From Chrysomallon squamiferum (Eukaryota > Mollusca > Gastropoda > Neomphalida > Peltospiridae), in contig CM022670.1 in NCBI GenBank assembly GCA_012295275.1, forward strand, positions 38,702,251 through 38,766,250: DNA of 64,000 bases, in the 5' to 3' direction. The notes under the pieces were generated by a model. It searched no databases. It worked only from the letters and a program-made list of their open reading frames with translations, and was not told where the DNA came from. The translations under genes and the position numbers were made by a program. Below are positions 11,410 to 23,682 of this stretch, in pieces. The stretch's first letter is position 1. Each line of letters begins with the position of its first letter.

Positions 11410-12356
11410 ATGTCGAACAACAGTTCAGTGCTCACGACAATGTCCCACAAGAGCTCTGTGTTATTTAACAGTTTGATGTTGGCACTGAAAATCATTCTCA
11501 TACTGATAGCTGTTGCTGGAAACACTCTGACTATCGCGGCCATCAGCAGATTCAAAGTTCTGCGTTATCCCAGCAACGTGATGATCGCATCCCTGGCAGT
11601 CGTCGATATTTTGATGGTGGCGGTGTACACGCCGTTGGTGCTTTTGCGAGGAGCGTTGCCGCATCTGTTTGGAAACAGAATATCCTGTCTGGCCCTGCAG
11701 TTTGTCACAAGCAACATAGCGCTGGGCAGCGTCGCATTTCAGTCACTTCTGTCTGTGGAGCGATTCTACGCCGTTCAGTTTCCATTTCGCTATTACGAAA
11801 AAGTTACAGTGAAACATAATTTGATCTGGAGCGGGATTACCGTGGCGGGATCGTTTCCATATCAGTTCCTGGGGTTTTAGGAATAGATCGCTGGTCTGAA
11901 AACACCGTCTGCTATTCTACGTTATTGTTTCCACGTGAATTCACCAGATTTTACATCATCACGGTCTTCGTTTTGCAGATAGTCGGATTTTTGGCTTTCT
12001 TGCGCGTTCTCTTTGCAGAGTTGATGTTCAGACGTCGCGAAAGACGCTTACAGGTTTCTGATTTGGAAAAGCAGACGTCGTCACAGACTCGAGTCATCTT
12101 GCTGGCTTACGGGGTTTCTTTGTGTTTGTATCTGCCTCACATCCTCTACTTCATGTGGGGCACGTTTTCTAAACACGCTTATGATCCAGTGATCCTGGGA
12201 ATAGTGCAGCTAATGGATCTGTGCAATGCAGCCGTTAACTGTTTCATTTACGGGTTTAAGAACACTAAGTTCAGACAGATGTACGCAAAACTACTTGGAC
12301 TGAAACACTCGCAAGTGGAACCAGTGACGACTAACTCAAACTATATAAACGCTTGA
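11410..12356 (+). CDS. GPCR2: class A receptor, frame broken by one missing base
   Basis: A single-exon receptor close to GPCR3. The first frame (11410-11880) covers the N-terminus with the NNSS sequon, helices 1-3 (AVAGNTLT; LAVVD; SVERFYAVQFPF) and the start of helix 4. It then runs into a stop. Compared with GPCR3, one base is missing just after GTGGCGG near 11851-11853. Beyond that the frame continues through GIDRWSENTVCYS, helix 5, the FRRRERR loop, helix 6 (YLPHILYFMWG), helix 7 with NCFIYG and a short tail ending at 12356. Everything after the break is conserved, so it is either a very recent pseudogene or a consensus error. The start ATG at 11410 matches GPCR3. No TATA box at -51 as in GPCR4-7. 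Ligand unknown. Confidence 0.85.
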
Positions 12357-14931
12357 ACTCGTGTATTAATAATTTTTAAAGGGTAATTAATAGTACGTCC
12401 AGTAGATTCGACATTAATTTAGATGCTCAGTGTGTCTTTGAAATTAAAAAAAAAAAAAAAGAAACAAAAAGAAGATATTTTAACACTATGAAGAATATGA
12501 CAAAAGCACAAACCTATTTTTAGTGATTTTGATAGTTAACGTATTTTCTTTTAAATAAAATGGCAGAATTTTATATTTGTACATCCTTTGAAACGTAACT
12601 TTATACAGACATATTATTCAGAAAATCGCGTTGAGACTGAAATGTCCTTTAGACTTGGGTTTCTTCTGTAAACTATGACGGGACGTGCTATTACATGATT
12701 TTTCACAGTAGTAAGTTAAAATATTGTTCTTTCATGATTTTTTTAATATTAACTGTAAAGTATTGGGAATATTATTTTATCTTTCGCTTAACATTTGCCC
12801 GATTCAACATTTATTCCAAATGGATTTTGTGTTTGTGATTCAAAAGACTTCTCGTTCGAGTTTCAGAACGTCGGTTTCAGCTTTTGAACCGAGAATACGG
12901 TTTTTCTCTATTGGGATTACTTCAAAATGATCTGTCAATATATAGTCAAAGGTAGATAAAAAATATTTAGCCACAGGAATATCAATTTTATGTCTAATGT
13001 CATATTTGTGAGAAAAAAAAATCTAACTAGTATTATTTGTGTTTGGCCACCATGCTGTTTTTTACGTAAGCTGCATGTGATAAAATACACAACATTTTTG
13101 AAATGACATTCTAGGTTAGTTCGAATGTGATAATCAGTTTTGGTTTGTTTCTCTACTGAATGTAGACTGAGACTTTATTACGTCATTAAGTCTGCATCTG
13201 GTCTTTTTGCAGAGAGCTGTAGACCTGGTAACCAAGAGAGATGGAAAATTATATTGGACTTTAAATGGTTTAAATGTCTGTACTGAATCCAAGGGCTTTT
13301 CCCAAGGGTTTTTCTAATACCCTAACAGTTTGAGATTTAATTTTCCTTAGAAATCAAAATTAAATAATGTCTCGATTTCAGAGTGCAAAGCAAGACTGAA
13401 GAGGCATCATTAAAACGTTTTTTAAATTTTTATTGTTATTATTATTATTATTTTTGTTGTTGTTGTTGTTGTGGAATTTAACGACTCGAGACTTAACAAT
13501 ACGTTTAAACGTATTGTGAGGATGAAATGGTTTGTAATGCGACAGTTGGTGGGTGTCTGTCGCTTTAAAAAATACTGTATAATATACATAATTCGATTTT
13601 TTAAACTAAATACATTTGAACATTGTTACGTTCAAAAAGTCTAGAGTCTGATCCGATATCATGGCTTTACGTTTTATATTAACATTTCACTGATTTAATA
13701 AGTTTTTTTGGGTCCAAAATTTATCTTAAGGATGTTGCCAAATAATAAGAATGTCATCTAATTATCTGATTATGTATGTATATATGTAACTATGTATTTA
13801 TGTATGCATATATGTATCTATCTATGTATGTATGTAACTGATGTGTGTAACTGATGTGGATAAATGTATGTATGTATGTATTTATATAAATATGTATGTA
13901 CGTATGCATACCTGTATATAAGCAGGCATATAATGCTAGTAAGTATTGGAATATATGTATTTATAACATTATATCTATAGATGTATTATATATATTTTTT
14001 ATGAAATAAACATATAATTCTATATAAAAATCATATAATTTTTCATCATCGGAAATTGACCATTCTGAATTACTGACTTATATGAGAATATATTTTTTTC
14101 TATTATCAAAAATAATCTTTTATATATACATTCCCATTTACAAGAAAGTTCACAGAATCTGATAACCGATTACGGAGCAGTGTCTGAAACGGGATATAGT
14201 CTTGTGAGCGCAAGGAGAAAATGTCACGAGAACATTTTTTTTCTAATGAATTTACAGTGAAGTGGAAATGAATTAAAACTTTTTTTTATTATTATCTATT
14301 TTTATTTATTTATTTATTTTTATATATATACAATAGTTACGGTAGACTGTAGAGTCATAAATAATAAATCTTAACCAATAAAACTTAAATTCTGTTTTAA
14401 TTAAAACATTATTTCCATAAACAGTTTCACAAAATAATAATGAATAAAATTAAAATATCATTATAACATAAAATAATATTAACAATATCAACAGTAGCAC
14501 CAGAGCAACAACAAATGACAACGATAATAATGAAGTTAATAATAATGATGATGATGATGATAATGATATGGCGTTTCTTAACATGTCTTACTTATCGTAG
14601 TGATAAAGATGCTCTAATATTTCTTTGTTAAAATATATTTGTACAGCAAAAATGTAATTCGTAATTTTCATCTAACCTGACGTTAAGTTATTGATTTCTA
14701 GGATGATTTATTTTATTTTATCCTCATCTTTAAACTAAAATCGGTTACCTTTCGTAAATTTCCATAACACTGGTTATTGTCTGTAACATTTAAGAGAATT
14801 TCTATTCACCATAATAATAAAAATAAGAGAACGAGACTTGTGTGGAAAAAAAAAAAAAAAAAAAAAAGAAGTAAATCCGCTTACTGTTAATTAATAGTAT
14901 TGACTTACACAGATACAATGTGTCTAAAAAC

Positions 14932-15136
14932 AGAGCGTATCAAAAATCAAAAGATGTGGGAAGTATCATGCATCAAGCCACACCTTTTAAACAGTGTAAA
15001 TCACTAATGACATCTGTTTGTGTGGTCTGCAGGTTTGTGTTCTTTCCTCAAATCATGTTCAGGTATGTCCAACGATGCTGACCCATGTCAATGAACGTCA
15101 AAGTCGCGACAGCCACATCACTGAACAGACGTCGAC
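14932..15136 (+). promoter_or_regulatory. Conserved upstream block of GPCR3
   Basis: Partner of 11203-11409. It contains an extra segment (GTTCTTTCCTCAAATCATG near 15039) absent from the GPCR2 block, which may affect regulation. Confidence 0.5.
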
Positions 15137-16110
15137 ATGACGAACAACAGTTCAGCGCTGACGACAATGTCCCACAAGGGCTCTGTGTTATTTAACAGTT
15201 TGATGTTGGCACTGAAAATCATCCTCATATTGATAGCTGTTGCTGGAAACACTCTGACTATCGCGGCCATCAGCAGATTCAAAGTTCTGCGTTATCCCAG
15301 CAACGTGATGATCGCATCCCTGGCAGTCGTCGATATTTTGTTGGTGGCGGTTTTCACCCCGTTGGTGCTTATCCGAGAAGCTATGCCGCATATTTTTGGA
15401 AACAGAATATCCTGTCTGGCCCTACTGTTTGTCACAAACAATATAGCTCTGGGGAGCGTCGCATTTCAGTCACTTCTGTCCATGGAACGATTCTACGCCG
15501 TTCAGTTTCCATTTCGCTATTACGAAAAGTCACGGTGAAACACAATTTGATCTGGAGCGGGATTACCGTGGCGGTTATCGTTTTGATAACACTTCCTCAG
15601 CTTTGTGGAATAGATAACTGGTCTGAAAATACCGTCTGCTATTCTCCGTTGTTGCTGCCGCGCGAATTCACCAGATTTTATATCATCACGGTCCTCGTAC
15701 TGCAGATAGTCGGATTTTTGGCTTTCTTGCGCGTTCTCTTTGCAGAGTTGATGTTCAGACGACGCGAAAGACGCTTACAGGTTTCTGATTTGGAAAAGCA
15801 GACGTCGTCACAGACTCGAGTCATCTTGCTGGCTTACGGGGTTTCTTTGTGTTTGTATCTGCCTCACATCCTCTACTTCATGTGGGGCACGTTTTCTAAA
15901 CACGCTTATGATCCAGTGATCCTGGGAATAATGCAGCTGTTGGATCTGTTCAATGCAGCCGTTAACTGTTTCATTTACGGGTTTAAGAACACTAAGTTCA
16001 GACAGATGTACGCAAAACTACTTGGACTGAAACACTCGCAAGTGGAACCAGTGACGACTAATTCAAACTACTACACACAACGCTTAAACTCGTGTATAAA
16101 TCATTGTTAA
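15137..16110 (+). CDS. GPCR3: class A receptor, frame broken by one missing A
   Basis: A single-exon receptor nearly identical to GPCR2. Frame one (15137-15538) reads through NNSS, helix 1 (AVAGNTLT), helix 2 (LAVVD), C before helix 3 (RISCLAL) and SMERFYAVQFPF, then stops at YYEK. GPCR2 has GAAAAAGTTACAGTG where this copy has GAAAAGTCACGGTG, so one A of a five-A run is missing near 15525-15528. The second frame resumes at VKHNLIWSG and continues through GIDNWSENTVCYSP, helices 5-7 (YLPHILYFMWG; NCFIYGF) to 16110. The tail differs from GPCR2 because of a further small indel after TNSNY. Since both sides are conserved, a homopolymer consensus error is as likely as a real lesion. Ligand unknown. 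Confidence 0.85.
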
Positions 16111-18987
16111 GGAGTAATGTACGTTCAGCGTGCAGGTTGATTCGACCTTAACTTACATGTTTCATTTTAATTAAAATAACCCGATTTTATATTCGCACAT
16201 CCTACGAAACATAACCTTTATAGAAAACCAGTGTAAAATATTAGGATGATTATTTTATCTTTTGCTTAACACTTGCCTCATTCAACATTTATTCCAGATG
16301 GTTTTTGTATGAATAATGTTCGAATTCAAAAGACTTCTTGTTCGAGTTTCAGAAGATCGGTTTCAGCTTTTGAACCGACAATACGGTTTTTTCTCTACTG
16401 GGATTACTTCAAAATGATCTGTTAATATATAGTCAAAGGTAGATAAAAAAATATTTAGCCACAGGAATATCAATTTTATGTCTAATGTCATATTTGTGAG
16501 AAAAAAAAAATCTAACTAGTATTATTTGTGTTTGGTCACCATGCTGTTTTTTACGTAACCTGCATGTGATCAAATACACAACGTTATTGAAATGACATTC
16601 TAGGTTAGTTCGAATGTGATACTCAGTTTTGGTTTGTTTCTGTACTGACTGTTGACTGAGACTTTATTACGTCATTAAGTCTGTAGCTGGTCTTTTTGCA
16701 GAGAGCTGTAGATCCGTTACCCGAGCGAGATAGAATATTAAATGTCGGTACTGAATCCAAGGGTTTTTAAATTCTCTAACAGTTTAAGGTTTAATTATCC
16801 TTAGAAATCATTTTAAATAACGTCTTGATTTCAGAGAGCAAAACAAGACCGAAGATGCATTTAAATTTTTTTTCTTTCTTTGTCTATTTTTCTTTTTTTT
16901 TTAATATTTTTTGTGGGTTCTCAATACTGTATTTTGTAAATAATTCGATTTTTCAAACTATATACCTTTGTAAATTGTTACATTCAAAAAGCCTACAGTT
17001 TGATCTGATGTTATGGCTTTAAGTTTTATATTATCATTTTACTGATTTAATAATTAACTTCGTTTTCCCAAAATGTGCTTTAGTATGTTTCCAAATAATA
17101 AGAATGTCATCTAAATATCTAATTATGTATATATGTGTGTATGTAACTTTGTATGTATGATGTAACCATATATGTATGTATGTATGTATGTATTCATACC
17201 TGTATATAAACACGTATTTAATACAAGTAAATATTTGAATATATGTATTTATACCATATTTATAGATGGTTTTTTTATATATATATATTTATGAAATAAA
17301 GATATAATTCTATATAAAAGTGATATAATTGTTTCATTATCGGAAATTGATCATTCTGATTTATATATAACGTTTCTTAATTTGTCTTATTGACCGTAAT
17401 GATAAAGATAATATTTCTTTGTTAAAATATATTTGTACAGCAGGAAATATTTCATTATTTTCTTAATTATCATCTAAATGATGATAAGTTATTGATTTCT
17501 AGGGTGATTTATTTGATTTTTTTCCCCTTGCCTTTAACTAAAAATCGGTTACCTTTCGTAAATTTCCATAGCACTGGTAATTCTCTGTAATATTTAAAAG
17601 CAGTTCTGTTCACCTTAGTAATAAAATAACAGAACGCGTTTTGTGTATTAACCCCACCCCCCCAAAAAAATGTAAGTTCCTTTTCCAACATGTTTGTTCA
17701 ACATACTTTTACTATTGGTTGGACAGAATTATATTTTCGTAATAAGAAGTTATTTCACTGCAGTTGTAACTTATTTACAGCAAAGGAAATATTTCCATTT
17801 AATTTTATTAATTAATCAAATCAAATATGATGATTCAAAACAATTATTTATTTACATATATTTGTTTTGTTTCGGTATTCTTATTAATTCATTTCATATA
17901 ATTATGAATTTAATTTAAATATATCAAATTCTTTCAATATATGATAATTCCGGCAACAAACCGATCAAGCAAGGGAGGTAACTATAATCACGCTAATCGC
18001 CGGATGCAGTAAATATCCAGTTTTTGTTCTTTCAAATCTTTATTTATTTATTTAGTTTATTTGTGGAAGATGTAGTGTATATCTGAAATAAATAATACCA
18101 TTACGTTATTATTGTTCTGCTGTTTCAACGATAAATTTGTCTCATTTTCACAATACAATAAAGAATTTTTTTTTATTTTTGTTATTTTTTTATAGAGAAA
18201 CGTTTGAAATCCTTCATCCTTTTTTTATATTTATTTTTTCTCGTTGGTTTCCTGTTGCCTCATAATTATATAATTTGTTATCAATCTTCCAAAACAACTC
18301 ATCTGTGCTTTAAAATATAATTATATATTTGTGACACTGACCAGACATTTAGAACCTTTGTTTTAAAAAATCGTCATCCTGCTATTGATGCAAAAGGGAT
18401 TTTTATTTGTCTCTAAGCGTCTGCTGTAAATCTGAATAGCTGAAAAATAATATTGCAGTTCTTTCCCTTTGTCTTTGTTTTCAGTTAAAGTACCCACATA
18501 ATAAGTATCTGTTAAAATTTCATATTTGTTTGTTTGTGTTTCTACCAGAAAATCATTTCGTAGTCAAAATAGTATTAGAAAAATTGTTATTCTTAAAGCC
18601 AAAGTGTTATAATTTTCGAGTTATGAAAAAAATAAAAAATGATTTAGTAAACTATATATAATTTTTTATTTAAAAAACAAAACAAAGAAAGGGCTAGCAT
18701 TTTGAATAACTTATCTTTTGGAGAGAATTAAAAATTTGATGAATGAAACAAAATATAATAATATAATAATGTGTTTGTGTCATCCATGCAGAGTCATTCT
18801 GATAATAAGTGCTCTTCTCATCTAATCTGATATTTTTTTTATGACAGTAGATGCCTAACAGTGAGTCACTCGCTTCCTGTAGCGCTTTGATATTTAAAAT
18901 TCTGCACGCGGAAAATCTGTCTGTTGGAAGAGTTATTTTCTTTTAATCATATATGGCTCTTACGTTAAGGAAATCTAGCTGCACCTG

Positions 18988-19029
<42 letters not shown>

Positions 19030-19200
19030 TTAATTTTATTAATGGTGTAATAGTAAATATATGTTTGTATGTATGTATGTATGTACAACGTATAATTTCT
19101 GGCAAATACAAAGAATTATATGTAATTACGTGAAAGTAAAGGCTAAAATAATTTTTGAATTGAAATGATAACAAAAGTATACATGTATTTCCATAATAGT

Positions 19201-19216
19201 GATGATGATGATGATG

Positions 19217-19253
<37 letters not shown>

Positions 19254-19264
19254 CAACAACAACA
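19201..19264. repeat. Compound (GAT)n(AAT)n(CAA)n microsatellite
   Basis: Three adjoining trinucleotide runs. Confidence 0.95.
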
Positions 19265-19351
19265 ATAACAATAATACACATACATAAAAGCACACACACA
19301 CACACATATATATATATACAAATACAAAGAATTATATGTAATTACTGAAAG

Positions 19352-19401
<50 letters not shown>

Positions 19402-20306
19402 AACAAGACAAATTGTTTTCCTTTTATCTGTAACGATTTAATTACAAGGAAACGATTCTCCAAAATGAAGATAATTTTATAATTAATTTTCAAAAATTAA
19501 TTTACTTCAAGGAATTTTTTTTTTCATTTTCTTTATTTTGTTTAATCACTAAAAGCTGTCGTAAAAGTCAGTTCTAAAAATAAAGGTGAACTTAGAACAT
19601 ACTTTTAAAAAAATTAAATAATCGCAATAATGAATGCTCAAAGAAATATTCAGGATAAACTTTGCGTCTGCATTTAAATGGACAAAGCTCACATCATTTA
19701 ATACGAATAAATATAATAACCGTTATATTTAATTAATTAAAAAGTAAATAGAATATATATATATTTTTTAATGAAAACCGCCATTAAGAACATGCTATAA
19801 ATAGCCTCGTTTTGATATGAAACAAAACGCGGTAAAATATTGGTTGACACATTAAGCTAATTTTTCTGAGAAAAAAAAAACCAAAACCAAAACCAAAAAC
19901 CAAAAAAACAACAAAAACATGAACAAAAAAAAAAATAATAATAATAATAATAAACACAAAAAACACAATACTAAAATAAAAGACAATAGAATTTATGTAT
20001 AAAAATAATAATGAAAAAGTAATAAAATATTGCCAGTGCTGCTGTAAATTATTAAAATATTGACTAAATAATTAGTTGCACGCTCGGACGGGTATAGATT
20101 CATTTTTGTATTTAAGCCTGCTGCGTATGTCGTTATATTTGAGTCTTAAATAGTAACTCGTTTTTTTGTTTTTTTTTTTTTTTGTAAACCATGAAAATAC
20201 GAGCTCTTTCATGTTATCATACACGGCAAGAAGTTAATTTACAAATACGTCTAAATACAAATACACTAACACATCAGAGAGGCTCGTAAATATACAATAT
20301 GAATGG

Positions 20307-20421
<115 letters not shown>

Positions 20422-21072
20422 ATAATAAAATATATTTTTATAATGTCTCTGAACTTTAACACCTTACATCTCAAAAACTACATTTACATCATTAAAGATA
20501 AGGATATTGTCAGTTACTGACCAAAATTTTGAGCTACCATCTCTAGTAGTTTAATTATTTCTGATCAGGATTGAATATTATTTTGAATATTATATTACCA
20601 AGTAGAGCAGATATTTATTTTTGTTTTCTGTTTGGGAAAAAACGTGGTTCGTATTCACGTACTTTTAGATTTTTAGCTTCTACAAACTGCACACAATATC
20701 CTTTGGGCATTTTTTTCCCGTTCAGGCTATGCCTCAAGGAAAACTTGTCTGAGATTAACGGTATATTATTAAGCGACTTTTCTTTTCTGTTTTAACTGTC
20801 ATTACGCAATGATTTGAAATACCTTTTAACCATCATTCCAGTATATAATCATACATCCGTTCCATCTGCTTTCAGCAAAAAAATTCAGATGAATTCAGAG
20901 ATACATTTATGTAAAATGTAATAATAAAATTTTTTTTTTCCCTCATATATTTTTTTTGTGAATGTTATTTCTCGAATGCAAAATCATCATTTGGTCATTG
21001 CAAAATAATCTTCTGAACTATGGAATAGAAAGTTAATAATAATAATAATAATAATAAAATAAAAAAATAAAA

Positions 21073-21103
<31 letters not shown>

Positions 21104-21502
21104 TATTATTATTATTATTACGAATACTACTACTGCTACAATTTTGTATAGAATATAATTACATATACTGAAGATAATTGGTTCCGTGCAGTGTAGACGT
21201 TACAACTCTGTTTTCTTTCGTCATAACAATTCCATGGCTTCATTAGCTCGAATTCACGAAAAAGAAAAAAGAAAAAAAAGGGTTTTTAGATATTGTTTTG
21301 ATTTTATATTCACAAATAACGGATTTTCCTTTATGGATTGGAATATTGAACTATGTCTGTGATTATTATTTAAAATCCATTTGCTTACATTCTTCACGAT
21401 AAGATATTGATAAATTCTTCAAAAACATCCATTATAGTAATATCTTCCATCGAATCATAAGGAGGTATATATATATGTTTTTTGCCCAATCATAAGCAAT
21501 AG

Positions 21503-21630
21503 TTTCACTGAGCTTGTCAACCTGGTATTTTATAAAATGACTGGAGATTAAAACGTAGCGGGAACATTTTCACTACGCTTGTTACCCGGGTATTTTATAA
21601 AACGACTGGGCATTAAAAAGTAGCGGACAA
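21503..21630 (+). promoter_or_regulatory. GPCR4 core promoter, tandemly duplicated, two TATA boxes
   Basis: A 64-65 bp segment occurs twice in a row (about 21503-21566 and 21567-21630). Each contains GCTTGT, then TATTTTATAAAA, ACTGG and a TAGCGG end. TTTATAAAA lies at 21529-21537 and 21594-21602. The second is 51 bp before the ATG at 21645, exactly as in the three sister genes. Only GPCR4 has the duplicate. Confidence 0.7.
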
Positions 21631-21644
21631 TTCAGAATGTGACA

Positions 21645-22562
21645 ATGGTTAACCATACAGATTCGTTTACTGAACAACTGGTTGATATGCGTGTGTTTAA
21701 CATCTTCATCCTAATTTCGAGTTTGTTACTCATTGCCGTTTCAGTCTTAGGAAATATCTTGACAGTAACTGCAATCTGTCGATTTCGTTACTTGAGATAC
21801 CCCAGCAACGTCATGGTAGGGGCTTTGGCCGTAAGCGATGCCACGATGGCTTCCGTATTCACGCCAATGATGTTAGTAAGAGCACTGGATCCAGTCATCT
21901 TTACTAAAAGAACATCGTGTGTGATTTTGGTCTTCCTTGGACAAACTATCGGACAGGGCAGTGTTTTATTCCTTGCGCTTATGTCCTTAGAAAGATTTTG
22001 TGCCGTTCAGTTCCCGTTTTTCTATTATGCACATGTAACAGTGAAACGTAATATGGTTTTAGTTATTTGTACTCTTATGGCAATAATAATCCTGAACGTG
22101 CCGACGGTGTGCGGAATCGACTTCTGGGACCAAGTCTTGGTTTGCTACGCTCCAAACTTCTACCCCAAAGCCTACATTACGGTTGTAGTCGTTACAGCTC
22201 TAACCGCTCAGCTTGTAGGCTTTTTGGCTTTCGTTCGAGTGTTGGTAGCAGAACTCTATTTCAGACGTCAAAATAGAAACGTGCAGGTTTCGGACACGGA
22301 AAAACAAGCGTCGATAAATTCCACGGTGATGATTTCTGCGTACGGGATATCGCTGTGTCTTTACCTTCCGCATATTTTCTACTACATGCTTGCTACAATT
22401 GCAAACATATCGTATAATGACATTATACTGGGGCTCATTCAACTGCTCGATCTGGTCAACACGACGGTAAACTGTTTTATTTACGGGTGGAAGAACAGTA
22501 AATTCAGAGAGGCTTACAAGACACTGCTGTCCTGTGGTAAAAAGATTTCGTGTACAACCTGA
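21645..22562 (+). CDS. GPCR4: intronless class A receptor, 305 aa, altered C-tail
   Basis: An intact seven-helix frame starting at ATG 21645 (MVNHTDS, with an N-glycosylation sequon). Motifs: SVLGNILTV in helix 1, LAVSD in helix 2, TSC before helix 3, LERFCAVQFPF for E/DRY, LVCYAP in loop 2 for the disulphide, YLPH in helix 6, NCFIYGW in helix 7 and KFREAYKTLLSC helix 8 with a possible palmitoylated Cys. The tail ends SCGKKISCTT; sister genes read SCGNRF and continue to PTATA or QTATA. GPCR4 has one extra base in the A-rich run after TGTGGT (22534-22540), which shifts frame and shortens the tail by about ten residues. It is the most diverged member of the GPCR4-7 group. Ligand unknown. Confidence 0.92.
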   Translation: MVNHTDSFTEQLVDMRVFNIFILISSLLLIAVSVLGNILTVTAICRFRYLRYPSNVMVGALAVSDATMASVFTPMMLVRALDPVIFTKRTSCVILVFLGQTIGQGSVLFLALMSLERFCAVQFPFFYYAHVTVKRNMVLVICTLMAIIILNVPTVCGIDFWDQVLVCYAPNFYPKAYITVVVVTALTAQLVGFLAFVRVLVAELYFRRQNRNVQVSDTEKQASINSTVMISAYGISLCLYLPHIFYYMLATIANISYNDIILGLIQLLDLVNTTVNCFIYGWKNSKFREAYKTLLSCGKKISCTT

Positions 22563-23452
22563 CAATTCCATCACACAAACTGCGACTGCTTGAATGTCAC
22601 AGTCATATTTTTTCAAACGTTCATTTATCATCTGTAATGAAATTCTCGGAAATATCACAGTGAAAACGTTCTGTTTGAACAATAACTGTTTATCACTGAG
22701 GTACAATCACTCGGATACACCCACGTTTAGTTATTATACATTTACAGATTTCAGTTTGCTCTGGAAAACAGTTTTTAAGTGATGTGTCAGTTAATTCCAG
22801 CGTCTGATTTCACTCTGAATATCACGAATGGTCGTTTATTTAAAAGAAACAAATCAAATCTTTAATCCTTTTACTTATATATTTGTGTGTTTATGTGTGT
22901 AATGAATTCTTATTTAATGAATTATTTTCAGAGAAAAATAGCAACAAAAAGTTTATTATTGTTGCTGTTGTTGTTGTTGTCATCATCATAATCATAATCA
23001 TAATATTACGACAAAGAAGACTTACTATTTTGAAAGTTCTTTAAACGACGACATCTTCATTTTGTAAACAAAAATTGTACTATTTGTCTAAAAATCATAT
23101 TAAACTGTGTTAGTTACTATATTGTGGGATGTCATATAATTAGTAGAAAAAAAAGCTAATGTATATAGTTAAGGTTTAGTTTTGTTTTTAAAAAGAAAAT
23201 CAATCACATTTTGTTCTTTTAAAAAAATGTGTGTGAGAAAGATAATTGAAAAAAAAACTCTTTTTTGTTTTAAATGAAATTCAATCACATTTTGTTCTTA
23301 ATCTATTATTTTTATTTTCAGTATATTTTTTCATTGAAAAACATTCGGACAAAATATCGATTGAAATAATAGAAACTATTAAATTAATCTTTTTTAGGAG
23401 TTGTATCCCAGTAGTAATTTTTGAGTCTCACACAAGAAGTTTGTTCCATATG

Positions 23453-23497
<45 letters not shown>

Positions 23498-23682
23498 CTT
23501 TTGAACTACCCTCTATACCGTTGTGGTTGTCATCATCATCATCATCTTATTATTATTATTATTGTTGTTGTTGTTGTTGTCGTCATAGTAACATTAATAC
23601 ATCATAGCAGTAGTATTCTGAAAATTGCCGTTCCAATATTTTCGTGTAACTGACAGTTTTAAACCAAAGTTATTTATAATTA

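Larger units (their letters stand above)
11203..14870. repeat. Tandem duplication, copy A (carries GPCR2)
   Basis: Homology with 14932-17670 extends well past the genes. Shared blocks include AGCCACAGGAATATCAATTT (near 12968 and 16456), CTAACTAGTATTATTTGTG, TTTTTGCAGAGAGCTGTAGA (near 13204 and 16691), CGGAAATTGA near 14050 and 17340, and ATCGGTTACCTTTCGTAAAT (near 14740 and 17545). Copy A is longer owing to simple-repeat growth. The non-coding part holds no other gene. Confidence 0.85.
14932..17670. repeat. Tandem duplication, copy B (carries GPCR3)
   Basis: Second copy of the unit at 11203-14870, same order and strand. The boundary before it is a poly(A) tract at 14845-14867. Confidence 0.85.

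Noticed and set aside
22200-22706. 168-codon minus-strand frame over GPCR4
   Set aside because: Antisense shadow of the receptor coding sequence; the same shadow recurs opposite the sister genes.
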